64,000 nt of DNA from Yponomeuta sedellus (GCA_934045075.1 OW203724.1:16607143-16671142); one strand, 5' to 3'; counted from the first letter of the stretch, positions 11,233 to 23,567 are shown. A program made the numbers and translations. The notes: a model not told the origin generated them from the letters alone.

Positions 11233-13800
11233 TATCTACACTATGAGATTAAAAAGTATTTATTTACTGTGAAATACAAATAATGTTGGAAAATTCTCAG
11301 TTAACTATGATGAATCCTTTTGTAACTTTCAATGTAGATTAAAATATGTCTGTCTTTCTTCGTGTTTCCTTATCAAGATTCCATTGATTTGTGACTTGCG
11401 TCGGATGCAAAATTCCTTCATACTGAATAAAGCTTCTCTATGAGCTAGTACACAGTTTCCCATTGCCATAAGTACTAAGAGCCGATGGCATCGCAGAGAG
11501 CTATCGATTCACTCTTGCCTTCGCCCGAGGTCAGATGCGCGCGGCTGCATTAGGGCAGTAGGGTACAACTGCATAGTGCAGCTCGGGAGGCCTGTTGGCA
11601 CCCACGTCGGATTGACCTGGAGATAATCTAGACCTATATAAAGACCAGTCATTGATCGAAAAAAATCGGGAGTAAAAATGCAAAGTGATATCCAAAAGAA
11701 AGAAATGTTCATGGAGTTTGAGTTGTGTACCGACGTAACAGTGTTCATCGCTTTCCGTATTCCCACAATAAACGCAAGTATGCTAAAACTACAAAAGTAT
11801 GCTGAAACTACAAAAGTGTAAGCTGCGTAGGTGTGCAGTGGTTTTGGAAACCAAAATGTCCGTTATTTGTTACAAACATTTAGTTTAACGGCCGTTTTAG
11901 TAGCGTACTATACTAAAACAATATTCTCGTGAAGTTTGCATACAGGTCGACAGTTTTTACTCGGATTATGTTGGTCTAAGATTAAGTGCTTAAAAGATAT
12001 ACGTGTAAAATGTCACAAGCAGACACAATAAGTGTACAAAAGACGGGAAAATGTGCAAAGTGCGTCAAGACGTCATGAACTCTAAATAACCTCATCTCTT
12101 TGTGCTAAAGTAACATGAAGTGAAATACATTTTCCGATACACTGCATCGCGAATCAAAAGCCGACGCCCTCGCTTGTTTTATTACATTTTAGTGCGTCTC
12201 TCAAAATAGTGGAATCAATCCACTATTTTGACGGTGTAGGTACATTTCATATCATTCAGCATTTCCCTTATATATAGCTATAAACTTTTTTGTAGTTGAT
12301 ATTTCTGTAATGAATGATATAAATCAATGTATGAACCTATAAAAAGCAAACAACGATTAGGTTACAGGGAAAAGCAAAATGAAATAAAATGTAAATAAGA
12401 ATTCACTCCTTAGAAAAAGTAAAGATAAAAACGTCTAGTGTGTACTACTAATTAATCTTGATGAAGCATTTACGTTTGCAAATGTCCAACCCCAAAATCT
12501 GCTTACTTCTTCTTCGAGATACATGCGTGAGTTTAGGAATGTTAAGACGATAAAAAACAATTTAACGGCAAAATTAATTTTAATGCGTATCTCAGTTGGA
12601 GTCTCAGCTACGTATGCAATTGATACCTTGATGAATATCGATAAAAATGCGCTGTCAGATACATGGCAAAGGTGCTAATAAAATAGAAATGTGATACTAA
12701 CAATGATATGATAGAGCCATCTGAAAACGAAACTAATCCTATTTTGTGCCAGTGTCCTATTTCCACCAAGGAACTTCTTCACAGTTTGATCACATTTTTT
12801 GCAACTTCCAAAAAGTGCGATGCTATCTTCCCACGTGAAAAGTTTTTACGCCTGCGGGGATCAACAAAACGTAGCACTTTAAAGGTGTTATACCTACCCG
12901 TAAGGGAGACGGGCTGCCCTACTACTTTCATCACTGGTTGCGTTTCCAATCTCTACATCATCTTGCTTTTATACCCCCCGGGATTACAGGGTAAGTTCTC
13001 CTGAAGGTTTATTTCACTCTCCTGGACGTCGTTCTAGATACACGCAGAAGTGTAAAGCGAAGTGTATGCAAATGATGCGAAGTGAAATGTTGTATTTAGT
13101 TCTGTAAGTTCGTGTGTAATATAGTACCTATACAGGCTATGCGATATCCTACCGCTATGCAATTATAACAGACATCCCACGGCTGTGCGACACAAACGAA
13201 GAGTAACCTAAATATTAAAGACAGGATATTTTTCTTCATGGAGACTTTAGGTATTATTTATAACAACACGTCTTTAAAACGCTGATTAAAATAGTCTGCG
13301 GATTAAATAAACAGATTAAATAAACTGCCTTTAACTTGTGCCTCAGAGGCATCGTATTTTTTGAGAAAGGACCGCTGGTTTATGAATATAAATATTATTC
13401 AAAGAAGGTACCTAAAGCATGTGGGGAAGAATATGGAAAAAGGTAAAATGAAATTATACTAATCAGCCTAAAACCAGAGCTCACTATTGAAATTTAAATT
13501 AAAAAATTGTCTAATTATCACAAAAAATACAAACATAACAAAAATAGATGAAGTTAATTTCTTAGTAAACTAAGTGAATAGGTACTTTAAGCGATAATAA
13601 GAATAATGCATAGCTAAGTACTGCGTGTGCGAACATCAGACGCTGAGTTTCCGTTACTGTTAGGCATTGGCCTTTCACGCCAACCATCCAATAATAGCGT
13701 CGAATGATGAGAAATATTCCAATCAAGTAATAAAGTATCGTAAATAAAATAGAAAATAAATAAAATAGTCAAACCGAGTGATTGAAATCAATCATTTGAG
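11233..13800. other. Intergenic DNA, no gene recognised
   Basis: AT-rich, with frames below 100 codons (11509-11766 minus, 12708-13004 plus) and no recognisable domain. A slightly GC-rich block at 11510-11640 may be an unlabelled repeat. Confidence 0.4.
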
Positions 13801-13805
13801 TTGTC

Positions 13806-14070
13806 AGTCCCGTTACTACCGCTAGTGGCATTTTTCCGAACGCTTCCGTGCGTTGCAAGGCACTTCCGTTAAGCCGTGGGTGCCGGCTGTCATATAAGGG
13901 CAGTCGTTAAGCCATGTCAGAGGCCTTATGGGCGGCTTGATAACTTCTGACAGTAAGGCCCGCCACTGTCTTACAAACCTCCAACAATCCAGACTTGGCC
14001 CCCGTGCTCCAACCTTCTTGCAACGCAGGATGAGACCCGTGCCCCAGCAATGGGGACATACAGGGTTGAA
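13806..14070 (-). repeat. Lepidopteran SINE-like repeat, copy 4
   Basis: TCCCGTTACTACCGCTAGTG at the left, CAGTAAGGCCCGCCACTGTC in the middle and GGGGACATACAGGGTTGA at the right match the reverse complement of copy 1. Confidence 0.8.
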
Positions 14071-15320
14071 ATCGAAATCAAATAAAATAAACACTATTTT
14101 GATGTACTTTTAAAATGAACTTTTAGCGATTTAATTTCTCAATGATGCTTATCTTAAATCATTGCTATTTTATGCTTGTGCTTTTTTTTAAATTATAGGA
14201 TAACATGAAATCTTTCTTGAAATTAAACATACATCATAACGAACTAAGCTTTCTGTGTCCAGATCCGTGATATTTACAGAAGGATTATTTCGCTCGCCAG
14301 AACACAATTTTACATGTTTCGGCAAGAAAAAATAGAACTAAATCCGATTACAAGGTGTCAAAGGGGTTAAATAAATAGTAACGGACTGCAATGGGGAACT
14401 TGCTTCAAAATTGGATTGAAGTGACAATATAAATATGGTCTACATGGGGTACTTATATGGGTATATATTTTATATGTACTACAATATTTTTATATGTAGA
14501 AAACTCAGACAGATAAGGTTTTCTATTCCAATAAAAAATATATTAGATCACAGTGATGTCTGGAATTAAAGCCACTACAATGCACGAGTTCAATGTTTTA
14601 TCATAATTATGTAAACTATGATATAAGAACTTTGAAAAGACTAGGTTTGGAGTTTATTGGTCCATTTTTCTCCAAAATGATCTAGATTTTTTAATGAAGT
14701 ACTTTGAATAAAACCTTTTTATTTCATTTCATATCAGCATGTGAAAGAAGTTTCACCGATTAAAGAGTAAAGATTGAACAAGTCTTAATTAAAATGATAA
14801 TTTTAAGGACTGGTATGGTAAATAATCATGGTAATTAACTTAAAACGTTCATTAAGCCGCAGTTTCTGCGCTACTTTGTATAAAACCTTTTTATTTTATT
14901 TTATTTCATATAAAAAGTACTAGTCTTAGAGAAAAAAGTAAGATTAAAGAAGAGCTTTTTGCCCAACAGTGGGTGGGACACAATCGTGTTAACTTAAAAC
15001 ATACCAACTAGGCATCTCCAATGAGATTAAAACATTTTATTATGTAGTTCTCCATTCACAGGTCCGCCCATATAAAGGCTTAAGCCTTTTGTAAGTAGAT
15101 TCTTTATTATGCTAAGCAGGTTGAATCTCGTGTGCTGATTTGCTGGCATGTGAAGATGCCCGTATGTTTTGGTTTCATTTAGATTATCTTCTTCGTATGT
15201 TTGCACAGTAAAGCAAGTTTCTTTGTGAAATTGTGAATAACGGGAATCCTAATTCCCCTTTTTATTGGGGAACTTCTTGCCATGGAAAGTAGTTAGTTAG
15301 ACCTGAGATTTCCGCACTTA
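14071..15320. other. Intergenic DNA with a LINE-3'-end-like segment
   Basis: AT-rich. A segment at about 14635-14735 (GGTTTGGAGTTTATTGG, TCTCCAAAATGATCTAGATT, AATAAAACCTTTTTATTTCA) recurs in reverse at about 63035-63135, so it is part of a dispersed element. No coding sequence is recognised. Confidence 0.45.
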
Positions 15321-15321
15321 C

Positions 15322-16395
15322 GGCCGAATACTCAAACGTCATTCAAATATTTAAAGGCATCTTAAGTAATTGACAAGCCGTTAAACACAAAATTCGTATA
15401 CACAAACGTTAGTTAAAAGCTTGTGTTAAATTTAAGTGGAACACAAAATAACTGGCAGTTAAACATCACTCAGTGAAAAATTCGTATACTCGAACGCAAC
15501 TTAGCGCGATTTATCTGTCAAATGGGCTGTCAAATCGAGTTGAGTAGGCGTTACAATTGAAAGTGGTCGCGAGGACCTTCAAATCGTAAAAAAGTTGTAA
15601 TATCAGTGAACTTATGTGAAAAACAATGTCCTTATCATGTCGAGGAAGGGCCTAAGGTGCCTCGAAGAAATGAGGCAAAGTTTAATGCTTTCGAGTATTA
15701 TAATGAAACAGACTTCCATGCGCGGTTCCGGCTGTCGAAAGAGACGGTATTATTTTTGGAGTCTGTCCGTCTTTTGACATACAATCTAACCAGTTACAAG
15801 GAGTAATAGATCCAAACAGCCAGTAGACCAAATTTTAATAACCCTGCGTTATTAATATTAATATTATGCTACTGGCATAATAACGCATAATAATAATTGT
15901 CATTCAATTCTTGTTTATATTAGTATTTATCAGGGAATAGCTTTAAAAAACCGCAATACCGCAATGTTTTTACTGTGGTAGACTTTTCAAATGTCATTGG
16001 TGAGATGGCCCTAACGTTTCGTTCTACGACAATATAAGGTATTAATTTTACAACATTAAACATTTTGCTTTGTACAAAACGAGGTCATAATAATTTTAGT
16101 TTGTTTCATAAATCATATTATGATTTATTTTATTTTTATAAAAATACTTCATATTTCATCACAAAACTTAAAATTGATCGAACGAATTCTGCGTAAATCG
16201 GATACACAACGTAAGTTTAAATATTTTGTCAATGAAAACAGACTTGTTGTTTATTTGACGGCTTCTCAGCTGATCACGGTCTAAAATTGTTTGAATGACG
16301 TTTGTGTATACCACTTAATATTTAACAGTTGTTCAAATTTGAATGCCCTTCAACTGAGTGATCGATTTGACTGACGTTTGAGGTACGCTAACACC
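15322..16395. mobile_element. PIF/Harbinger-like DNA transposon relic
   Basis: The left end, AATACTCAAACGTCATTCAA, and the reverse complement of the right end, TACCTCAAACGTCAGTCAAA, are about 85% alike over 20 bp. The interior near the left end carries a short frame resembling the N-terminus of Harbinger/HARBI1 transposases. Further sub-repeats (GTATAC, CACTCAGT, ATTCAAA) recur near both ends. Most of the transposase is gone. Boundaries are approximate and no target duplication was confirmed. Confidence 0.5.
15646..15806 (+). pseudogene. Harbinger/HARBI1-like transposase N-terminal fragment
   Basis: The plus frame contains FNAFEYYNETDFHARFRLSK followed by ETVLFLES. The pattern Y-x-x-x-D-F-x-x-R-F-R-L-S-K-x-T-V is characteristic of the N-terminal region of PIF/Harbinger transposases. 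The frame stops after SYKE at 15806, before any DDE catalytic motif. It sits between the terminal repeats of the relic element. Confidence 0.6.
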
Positions 16396-16404
16396 TCAGA
16401 CACT

Positions 16405-16735
16405 AGGGTTTCCTTACGATGTTTTCCTTCACCGTCAGCGAGTAGTATTGCTATTATAGCAATACTACTCGATTACACAAATGTACATAACTTAGAAAAC
16501 AAAGTCATTGGTACATGCCGGGGTTTGAACCCACGACCTCCCAATTGAGAAACCGTCATTCTACACCGCTCCGCTACCACCGCTCTGCCATGGAAAGTAT
16601 TATGCAGCAAAGTTTTGTACAAGACAATGTGACCTTTGTCATTTTTTTTATCTTTTTTTATGTAGCCTATAAACGTCCCACTGCAGGGCACAGGCCTTCT
16701 CTCGGAGAGATAGTATCTGCTTAATAACTAGGCGT
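16405..16735. repeat. tRNA-related SINE, TTTCCTTCACCG family
   Basis: Contains GTTTTCCTTCACCGTCAGCG, CATTGGTACATGCC, the reversed B box GGGTTTGAACCC, then TGTAGCCTATAAACGTCCCA and CTGCAGGGCACAGGCCTTCT. A perfect 14-bp hairpin, 16439-16452 against 16458-16471, lies inside and looks like a local inversion duplicate of CGAGTAGTATTGCT. Confidence 0.7.
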
Positions 16736-16817
16736 GCTCACCGCGGAATCGCAATTCAAGCCGCATTTATAATATTTATTCAGTACTTATTTATATTTAG
16801 TTTTATACTATTTTTAT

Positions 16818-17092
16818 TTTTAATGCACTAACCCGCGCTAAGGGCAATTTTAAAAACCTATTTAGAGGCTAAAAAAAGTAGGTACTCGGAGCTGCAAGTG
16901 ATGCAAATTACTTCAGTCAGATGTCGCTGCCTGTACGTAATACAGAGAATAGTGTAAAGAGGTTCGAAGTTTCACTGATGCCGGTGAGTCGCCCATTGGC
17001 TCAGTTGGAAAGAGCGGTGGCACGGATAGCCAGAGGTCGCGGGTTCGAATCCCGGCATGGGTGGAATTTTTAGCCTCTAAATAGGTTTTTAT
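16818..17092 (+). repeat. tRNA-derived SINE, AGGCTAAAAATTCC family
   Basis: Longest copy of the family in the window. It includes ACTAACCCGCGCTAAGGGCA, the TGTCGCTGCCTGTACGTAAT block, the tRNA-like head with TGGCTCAGTTGG and GGGTTCGAATCCC, and the GCCTCTAAATAGG tail. Confidence 0.85.
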
Positions 17093-17944
17093 ATTTAGTT
17101 TTGTTACGTGTTTCTTAAAATATCTCTTAATGTCTTTCTTCTCTTTTTTCCTCCCTGCATGTTACATTTGTATGCATTTCACTTATTCTTTGTATTAATA
17201 TATTTAAATATTCTTAAGTGCGATATAGTTCTGGCGTACAGCAGGTGCGCATTTATCCTCGCAGTTTTAAATACAAAACCGGAGCTAAAACAATTTTGTT
17301 GTGTAAAATCGACAAAAACTGTGAAATTCAAAGGCAAATTTAGTACGTCTCAAAAATCTCTACTAGAATCTCTAACAACTAACTAAATACTACTACAAAA
17401 TTTTACATTACATTTCTCGGGGAGGTAGGCAGAGACCACGATCATGATGTACCATTTCGAATTCCAGACGCACTTATAGCGGTTTTGAGCAATGTTTATC
17501 TTGCTCTTCCCTTATACATCGCCTATTTGGTCGAAGTGGGATATATCACTTCTTCTCGCTACTAAATAATAAACTTCGAACAAATAAACTCATAATTTTA
17601 AATATTTCGATACATTTTTTCGTCCATCTTTCTTTTTTCATCGTCTTCTTTATGTCCAAGAAACGCAACATTCCATAGCAATGCAAACATTCTCTAAAAA
17701 CTATTCTGCTACAAAATTTTACTTTGAGAGGAATTTTGGAGCAATAGTGGCTGAAAATCATCCCCTCTATGTTGGTCGGACGACGTGACACCGTAAATCA
17801 CTGGAGATTATCTTAGAATGTGTCTGGTGTCCCCGTGATGTGTACGCATGCCTAATTTATGATATTTGCATGCCTTTGTGTGACTTTTTAGGGTTCTGTA
17901 GCCCAATTTGAAGCGACACAACATTGAAACGTGGTATTGAAATG
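17093..17944. other. Intergenic DNA, no gene recognised
   Basis: Short frames only (17108-17386 plus, 17546-17791 minus), without motifs. Confidence 0.4.
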
Positions 17945-18040
17945 ACACAAAGCCTAATAACGTGGCAAGTGGTAGTCCCTGGTCTCTGCCTTCCCCTCTG
18001 GGATACAGGCGTGAGGTTATGTATGTATGCAAAACCTAAA
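17945..18040 (-). repeat. RTE-like LINE 3' tail
   Basis: The plus strand reads GTGGCAAGTGGTAGTCCCTG, GTCTCTGCCTTCCCCTCTGG, then GATACAGGCGTGAGGTTATG and a (TATG)n run. This is the same tail that ends the LINE at 44178-44570, and it is in the same plus orientation as that copy despite ending a stretch of unrelated sequence. Confidence 0.5.
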
Positions 18041-18055
18041 AACCTCTGACTAACC

Positions 18056-18150
18056 GTACCAGCACTCTTTCAACTAAGCTAATGGGCAAGTGGCGGCATC
18101 AGCGAAATTTTGAACCTCTTAACAATATTCTCTGTATTATTTATGATAGG
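18056..18150 (-). repeat. tRNA-derived SINE fragment, AGGCTAAAAATTCC family
   Basis: Matches the D-arm side and downstream body of the family (AACTAAGCTAATGGGCAAGT, GAACCTCTTAACAATATTC). It joins directly to a copy of the other SINE family at 18150. Confidence 0.6.
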
Positions 18151-18320
18151 ATTTCTTCACAGTTAGCATGTGGTATTGCTACTAGACATTCACAACTTAG
18201 AAGCCAACGTTCACACCATTTTAAATACATCGGTTCTCGTCCGATCACAACTTAGAAAACAAAATCATTGGTACATGCCGGGATTTGATCCCAATACCTA
18301 ACACTTGTGAAGCAGTAGTG
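18150..18320. repeat. tRNA-related SINE fragment, TTTCCTTCACCG family
   Basis: Carries AGCATGTGGTATTGCTACTA, CACAACTTAGAA and CATTGGTACATGCCGGGATT in the order seen in the other copies. Confidence 0.6.
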
Positions 18321-18344
18321 TTTCTTAATGATTCGCGATACTCA

Positions 18345-18520
18345 TACATAGTTATATATATTAATCGGGTCTAATCGCGATTAATTATTAGGCAAAACGT
18401 ACGATGGACTGTCTACCCGAGACCACGGCAACTGTAACGCTGCCGAAACATCGGGAAATAGGGTAATTCCGTTTTGCGTAATAAATAATAGCGATTAAAT
18501 CCGTTTAATATATAACTTGT
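18345..18520. mobile_element. Foldback MITE-like element, GGGTCTAATCGCGATT arms
   Basis: The left arm from about 18348 (AGTTATATATATTAATCGGG...) is mirrored by the right arm ending ...CCGTTTAATATATAACTT at about 18519. The unpaired centre includes GCCGAAACATCGGGAAAT. It is a longer relative of the element at 6712, with the centre intact. Confidence 0.65.
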
Positions 18521-19540
18521 GAAGCAAGAGGCCTACTCGCGAGGCTATCAAAGGTCCACCGTAACTAGCTACGAGTAGGGGCAAAATTTGTTTTTTTATT
18601 AAGCAATAATTAAAAAACAATAGTATTGCTACTCATCCATCTAGATGGACTGATGACGATTTTACAGTGATCTGCATAATGCTTGCATAATTTAATAAGC
18701 TCGAACATCTAAAGATACTCCATCAAAAGGCAAAATGTGTCTAGAATTGAGATTGAATATAGTAATTGAAGCTGATACATTTTTTTAAATGTTGCCGTAA
18801 AGTATTATCTTCACTAAAATAACTACGAAACCATTGTAAATGAATTAGAATCGCTCTTAGCTGTTTTTTTAAACTTCACGGATTGTACGCATAGTTTTTG
18901 TCATTTTGTTTAAAAACCGACCCCGCAGTAAAGAGCCAAAGAACAACACAATATTTTAGAATATCGTATTTTTACTCACTATGCGAAATCAGACCTGATG
19001 GGTTTACAATGTATTGATAAGAAATATTCTCAATATTCAGCTCCAAAAACAAACGATAATCGCGCCACATGTCTGGGCTTATCACTTCATTCACCGATTC
19101 GTAAAACGCCCAAAAAAAACGCCCAATATACCTACGAGTGTACCTAATATAAAAGTGTCAGCTTTTATCTCTCGACGTACCTAGCACGTATCTAACAGAA
19201 AGTTATTGTCGCTTTCGGCCACCAGTCACTGTTAACAGAAGGTCAGGTTTAATTTGGTATGTGATAAATATTCTTTTCATCCCACCATCTCGGAAAGAGT
19301 ATTTTTAATCTTCAATATCTGAGTGGAAAGGCCGTTTTTATTTTCTAGAGGATAAAGTAAATTGAATTTAGAACATCGTGTGCACTAAGTTTGTGAATTA
19401 AAAAAGTGTACCTATCTTGTGATTGTAAACGTTTTTTTTGCATTTAGTCATTTCCTCGCTAAGGTGGAATGAAAAGTTACGTGTTGCACTCGAGTGCAAA
19501 GATTTTTCATCTCGTGCTCTTTTGATTCCCTCGCTAACGC
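18521..19540. other. Intergenic DNA, no gene recognised
   Basis: AT-rich with no open frame of note. No repeat was recognised. Confidence 0.4.
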
Positions 19541-19542
19541 TC

Positions 19543-19595
19543 AGGATTCTAATTTTGAATCACTCGCTGCGCTCGTGATTCAATTTTAGAATCCT
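19543..19595. repeat. Short inverted repeat, GATTCTAATTTTGAATCAC arms
   Basis: A 21-nt arm at 19543-19563 pairs, with about two mismatches, with 19575-19595 around the loop TCGCTGCGCTC. It lies 145 bp upstream of the perfect hairpin at 19740. Confidence 0.55.
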
Positions 19596-19739
19596 TCGCT
19601 TGCTTGGTCATCAAAATTGAACACGCGGTTAAAAAGCAACTGTTCACTCTGGTATAACAAATAACTATTTACTAACTGACTCGAAAAAAGATGCGAAGAT
19701 GGTCCTAATGCGACGGGGATTTCTTTTTTTTTATGTTTG

Positions 19740-19819
19740 ATCACTCCGTAAAATGTTAACGTGATATTTTTCTGTTCTTTCGAACAGAAAAATATCACGT
19801 TAACATTTTACGGAGTGAT
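19740..19819. repeat. Perfect 38-bp hairpin with 4-nt loop
   Basis: The left arm 19740-19777 (ATCACTCCGTAAAATGTTAA...) is the exact reverse complement of 19782-19819, with the loop TTTC. No mismatch in 38 bp means it arose recently or is maintained. It could be a recent inverted duplication, transposon-end debris or a small-RNA hairpin. Confidence 0.85.
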
Positions 19820-19829
19820 GAACCTGTAG

Positions 19830-21010
19830 CTACTAGTCAGGATGTCAAGCATTTATGCAATAAAAATAAAATAAATCGGACTTTATTGATCACTCAAGTT
19901 CAAAGCGAATAAGTTTTTATATAAATACGTACTCAAGTATGCTAAGACTAGGTGAGTGATGAAAAGGATAGAGGAGGAGCATAATTGCTGTTTTACATAC
20001 TTTGTTTTTGTAGAGACCAATACACTTTACGTAATAAACGATCGTAACTGACTATTAATAAATAACCTACTGGTCCCATTAAAATTGGTGACATTCTTTC
20101 GGAAATGGAGAACGGACGTTCCAATGGAATGCAGAGACTTAAGCCTAATTGGAAAATTGCTTTGGTGATTGAAGTTTATCCGTGAAGTGGTGATTAGCAA
20201 TAATCTCTTGTTTAATACCATCTTTATCTTCTCAATAATCCTTGATGTCATAGTAAGGTTTTTTGCACAGAATGTGCCTAAATATTTTTTTGAACCGCGA
20301 CGGAAGTAACTCTACTATATAATAATAGGGTATGTTAATGTTGAACCAAAACAAGGAATTATACTGGATAGTGAGAGTACTTTAATGATTGAGTAACCTA
20401 ACTTCTGTTTTTTTTTTCTATTCTATGACCCCGGCCGCTTGTTCCAATGGCTATTTTAGGAGGTAAGCCCGAATTTATGGACACCGCCCCAGTCTGATAA
20501 AAATTGTACTACGGAGCGATATTTTTTTTGCTTTATTTATCGCTTCGTTTTGCTGTAAGCTGGAGGTGTTAATAGCAGTTGAAAATAAAATTCGTAAAAG
20601 CAATTATTTTCACAAAAACTTTTGTACCTTGGTTTTGCAGTTAACGTTGCGAAGGTATTAGCAGCTCTTTTGAATTAATGTAGATTAACGGTGAGCCGTC
20701 TTATAATGTGAGAAAAGAAGTATTTTATGCCGCCAATTATATTATGTACCTTTGTAATTATTTTGTATTTGTTGTATAATCCAGTGTACCATAAAGAATA
20801 ATCTTATCTTATCTTTATGGACATACACATACACAAATATCTGTAAGCTCGCACCTGTATGCGCCGTAGGAGTTGCCAGAGACGGCAAAACCGCTATGAA
20901 AATGTCAAAATTGTCGGTTTTCATTTCCCCTCTCGAATTTCAACCTCTATTTTAGACAATAAAGTAATATAGTGTTAAATTCTTAATATCTTACGAAATA
21001 AAATAATAAT
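19830..21010. other. Intergenic DNA, no gene recognised
   Basis: Short frames only. A GGACTTTATTGATCACTCAAG segment near 19875 resembles an antisense LINE 3' end. Confidence 0.4.
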
Positions 21011-21014
21011 AAAT

Positions 21015-21148
21015 AACAGTAAGGCCCGCCTATGTCTTACAATCTTCCACCAACCCGGACTTGGCCCCCGTGGTGGAGTATGGCCTAACCTTCCTGCGAT
21101 GCAGGAAGAGACCCGTGCCCCAACAGTGGGGACATACAAGGGTTGATA
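21015..21148 (-). repeat. Lepidopteran SINE-like repeat, copy 5 (partial)
   Basis: CAGTAAGGCCCGCCTATGTC through GGGGACATACAAGGGTTGAT matches the 5' half of copy 1 in reverse. The 3' half is absent. Confidence 0.8.
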
Positions 21149-21778
21149 CTGAACGAATAAGTATAATTTTGATTCAAGAAATCAAGTCTTTTAAATGTGT
21201 TCTTATGTGTAGTACCTACTTGAAACTTTATTTCAGCTTGGCCAAATTAGACATGAAAGTTTCAGGTAACAAAAGTGTTCCTACTATTTATAGCCTAACG
21301 TCACATTGACCCCAGTCCACCCGCCTGTGTAGACTTTGTACTGTCACAGACAAAAGTGTTTCACCACATTACAGACGTTCAACTGTAGATTATTAGTACG
21401 GCTGGCTTTCCAGAAAAGCTTCCCTTGCATTTACGAGCGATTCAAGGGTTTTCGATTTCTGGACACGACTGTACCCTTATTTACGATAGAATTTTTTCGA
21501 GTGGAAGCGACAGGGCTTACCCGACCACTCCAGTTGGCAAAAAAGTGAAAATAACAGAAAGTCGGCATTTAGGGTAATTTTTTAAATCTGCCTTTTGATA
21601 ATCATGAGTGTCGCGACAGCGAGCTTATTAATTGTGCTGCTAATATTAAAATACAACAAGTAGGGATAAGGAATAATGGATAAGGGAAAAATTTTGAAAG
21701 GAACTAAAGCGACGCACGACTGGACTAGATGAGTGAACTACTCCTTTAAAAGAAATAAGTTATCTCTCTTTTCATGAT

Positions 21779-21989
21779 TTGTAATCGGATAAACTTACTA
21801 GGCTTTTGGTCGGAAGAATCCGACCAGGTTTCACTCTGATTACTCTGATTCCAAGGCCGCGCGCTCGCCCGCATACGAGCAACCGCTGACGCCAGTTCCG
21901 TCTCTACTCACCATGATAATAAGCTCTGCGAATCAGAGCGAAACCTGGTCTGACTCTTCAGACAAAAAGCATAGTAATCCGGTTACAAT
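21779..21989. mobile_element. MITE with about 55-bp imperfect terminal inverted repeats
   Basis: The left end, TGTAATCGGATAAACTTACT..., and the reverse complement of the right end, TTGTAACCGGATTACTATG..., pair along about 55 bp, including ACCAGGTTTCRCTCTGATT. The centre is GC-rich and non-coding. No clear target duplication was seen. Confidence 0.65.
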
Positions 21990-22249
21990 TAAATAATGAG
22001 TAGTCCTTACGAAAGTTTTATTTTAAAACTATCACTGTTTTCTTTTTACTGAAGCGCTAATCTAGTGCCGTGTCGGATAATGAAAAAATGGAGATTCTCG
22101 GACCCCGTCAGCAATAACTTGAACTATTTGTGCGGTACTTCGCAGACGATGGACCATTTTTCATCGTACCCTGCGTGCTCTAACACCTACACTCAGCAGG
22201 ACCTAATGATTGCAAGTGATAAGGCAGTTAGCGTCACAAAGTTCTGGGC

Positions 22250-22500
22250 CGCAACTGTTTAGTAAACTTTAGTAAAACACGTTTTGAAAAGTTGCGTGGT
22301 CCTTCTGCGCTCCGCAGGTCCGGTGGCGCAACACAATAAATAAACTGAGACGCGCCGCGCCTGTCTGCAGCGCGGGCAATCGAAACTTCATCCCGGGCTT
22401 TATTTCCATCGTTTTCAATAAAATCCTGTGAAATAAACCGTTTGTATCGTGCTCTTCGCGCGCCCGAGTCGATCACGAGTCGGTGTTATGATTTACTAAA
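22250..22500. other. GC-rich island, no gene recognised
   Basis: Locally GC-rich (GGTCCGGTGGCGCAACACAA, GACGCGCCGCGCCTGTCTGC, CTCTTCGCGCGCCCGAGTCG) in an AT-rich region. Short frames only. It could be a regulatory element or an old exon, and nothing decides between these. Confidence 0.3.
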
Positions 22501-22721
22501 TTGGCTCGAAGTTTCGCTTTTTATGAGCTCTGGATGGTTGAGTGTACAAAAATTGTCTTTTTTTGCCGGGGAAGTTTTTGCAGATGTAAATAAGATCTAA
22601 CATGAATCTCATAAAATATTGTAGATTATTATCTTTATCATTTATTACAATCGTAAGTTCATAAGGTGTTGATAGGATTATAAGTACTATTATGGTCTCT
22701 TCAGGGTGACGCAATTTTTTT

Positions 22722-22912
22722 TAGTTATTATATTATTTTCAGATTACTTAATTAAATGTTCGTATAAAATCAAAACAAAAAAAACTTATCTTAAATCCTT
22801 ATTCTTGTAACTTATTGTTATTGTTCGTAAATATTCATCAATCTGGCTTGTTCATGTAACACTTAAAAAACAGGCTTAATTTATACGGATTCAGTTTAAT
22901 GGCGTTATTGTT
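22722..22912 (+). repeat. 190-bp direct repeat, left copy
   Basis: Begins TTAGTTATTATATTATTTTC and runs to GGATTCAGTTTAATGGCGTT. A closely similar copy lies at 23568-23764, with a 4-bp insertion there after CTTGTTCA. The pair flanks a LINE fragment and unrelated DNA. Confidence 0.75.
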
Positions 22913-22947
22913 ATTGGCGATATAAGTTGATGCTGAACGTGCATTCT

Positions 22948-23148
22948 TAACGCAAAAAAAATGTATACGCGCTATATGCGGAAAACTAAGCACAGGGTCA
23001 TGCAGACCACTATTTAAAACACTTAGAATTATGACCCTACCTTGTATGTATATAAAACAGATAAGCATCTTAGTTAGACAGCAGAACGATCTTTTCCTGA
23101 CGCATGGGCAGGCATTACAGAACAGTAGAAGACACAAGGAAAGTTAAT
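22948..23148 (+). pseudogene. Jockey-like LINE ORF2 C-terminal fragment
   Basis: The plus frame from about 22950 reads KKCIRAICGKLSTGSCRPLF then KTLRIMTLPCMYIKQISILV and RQQNDLFLTHGQ. The pattern of R-A-I-C-G, then C-R-P-L-F-K-x-L-x-I-x-T-L-P-x-x-Y, is typical of the region after the RT domain in Jockey-like LINEs. It is truncated on both sides. Confidence 0.7.
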
Positions 23149-23567
23149 ATTTTTTTTCTCGGTATCGATTATTTACTCGAATCGGAATCGAGACAATTTA
23201 TATTAGAATTTATGAAGATTTTATTTTAAATATCGAACTATTTGTTTCGCAGTCACATCGTATGTTAATTGAAATCAATTTAAAAATCAAATTGGCCAGC
23301 ACGATTTGACGCGCTTGCGTGCCATAAAATCGTGAAGAGTAAAAAAGTCAGTCGACTAGCTAGGCGCGAAAGTAATTTTTTTTCGTGTTTTGGAGTTCTT
23401 TCTCCAAAGTTTTGAAAAATGTCAAGTCAAAAAAAAGGCAACCTGCTTTCTTGTTTTTTTACTTACCTCTCAATCGATATGTAAAGCAGAGTGTTTACCT
23501 CGGGTGTAAGCATCAATTGCATACTCGGGCTAATGATGTCATACAGCCCTTGGTTAACAATCTACTA

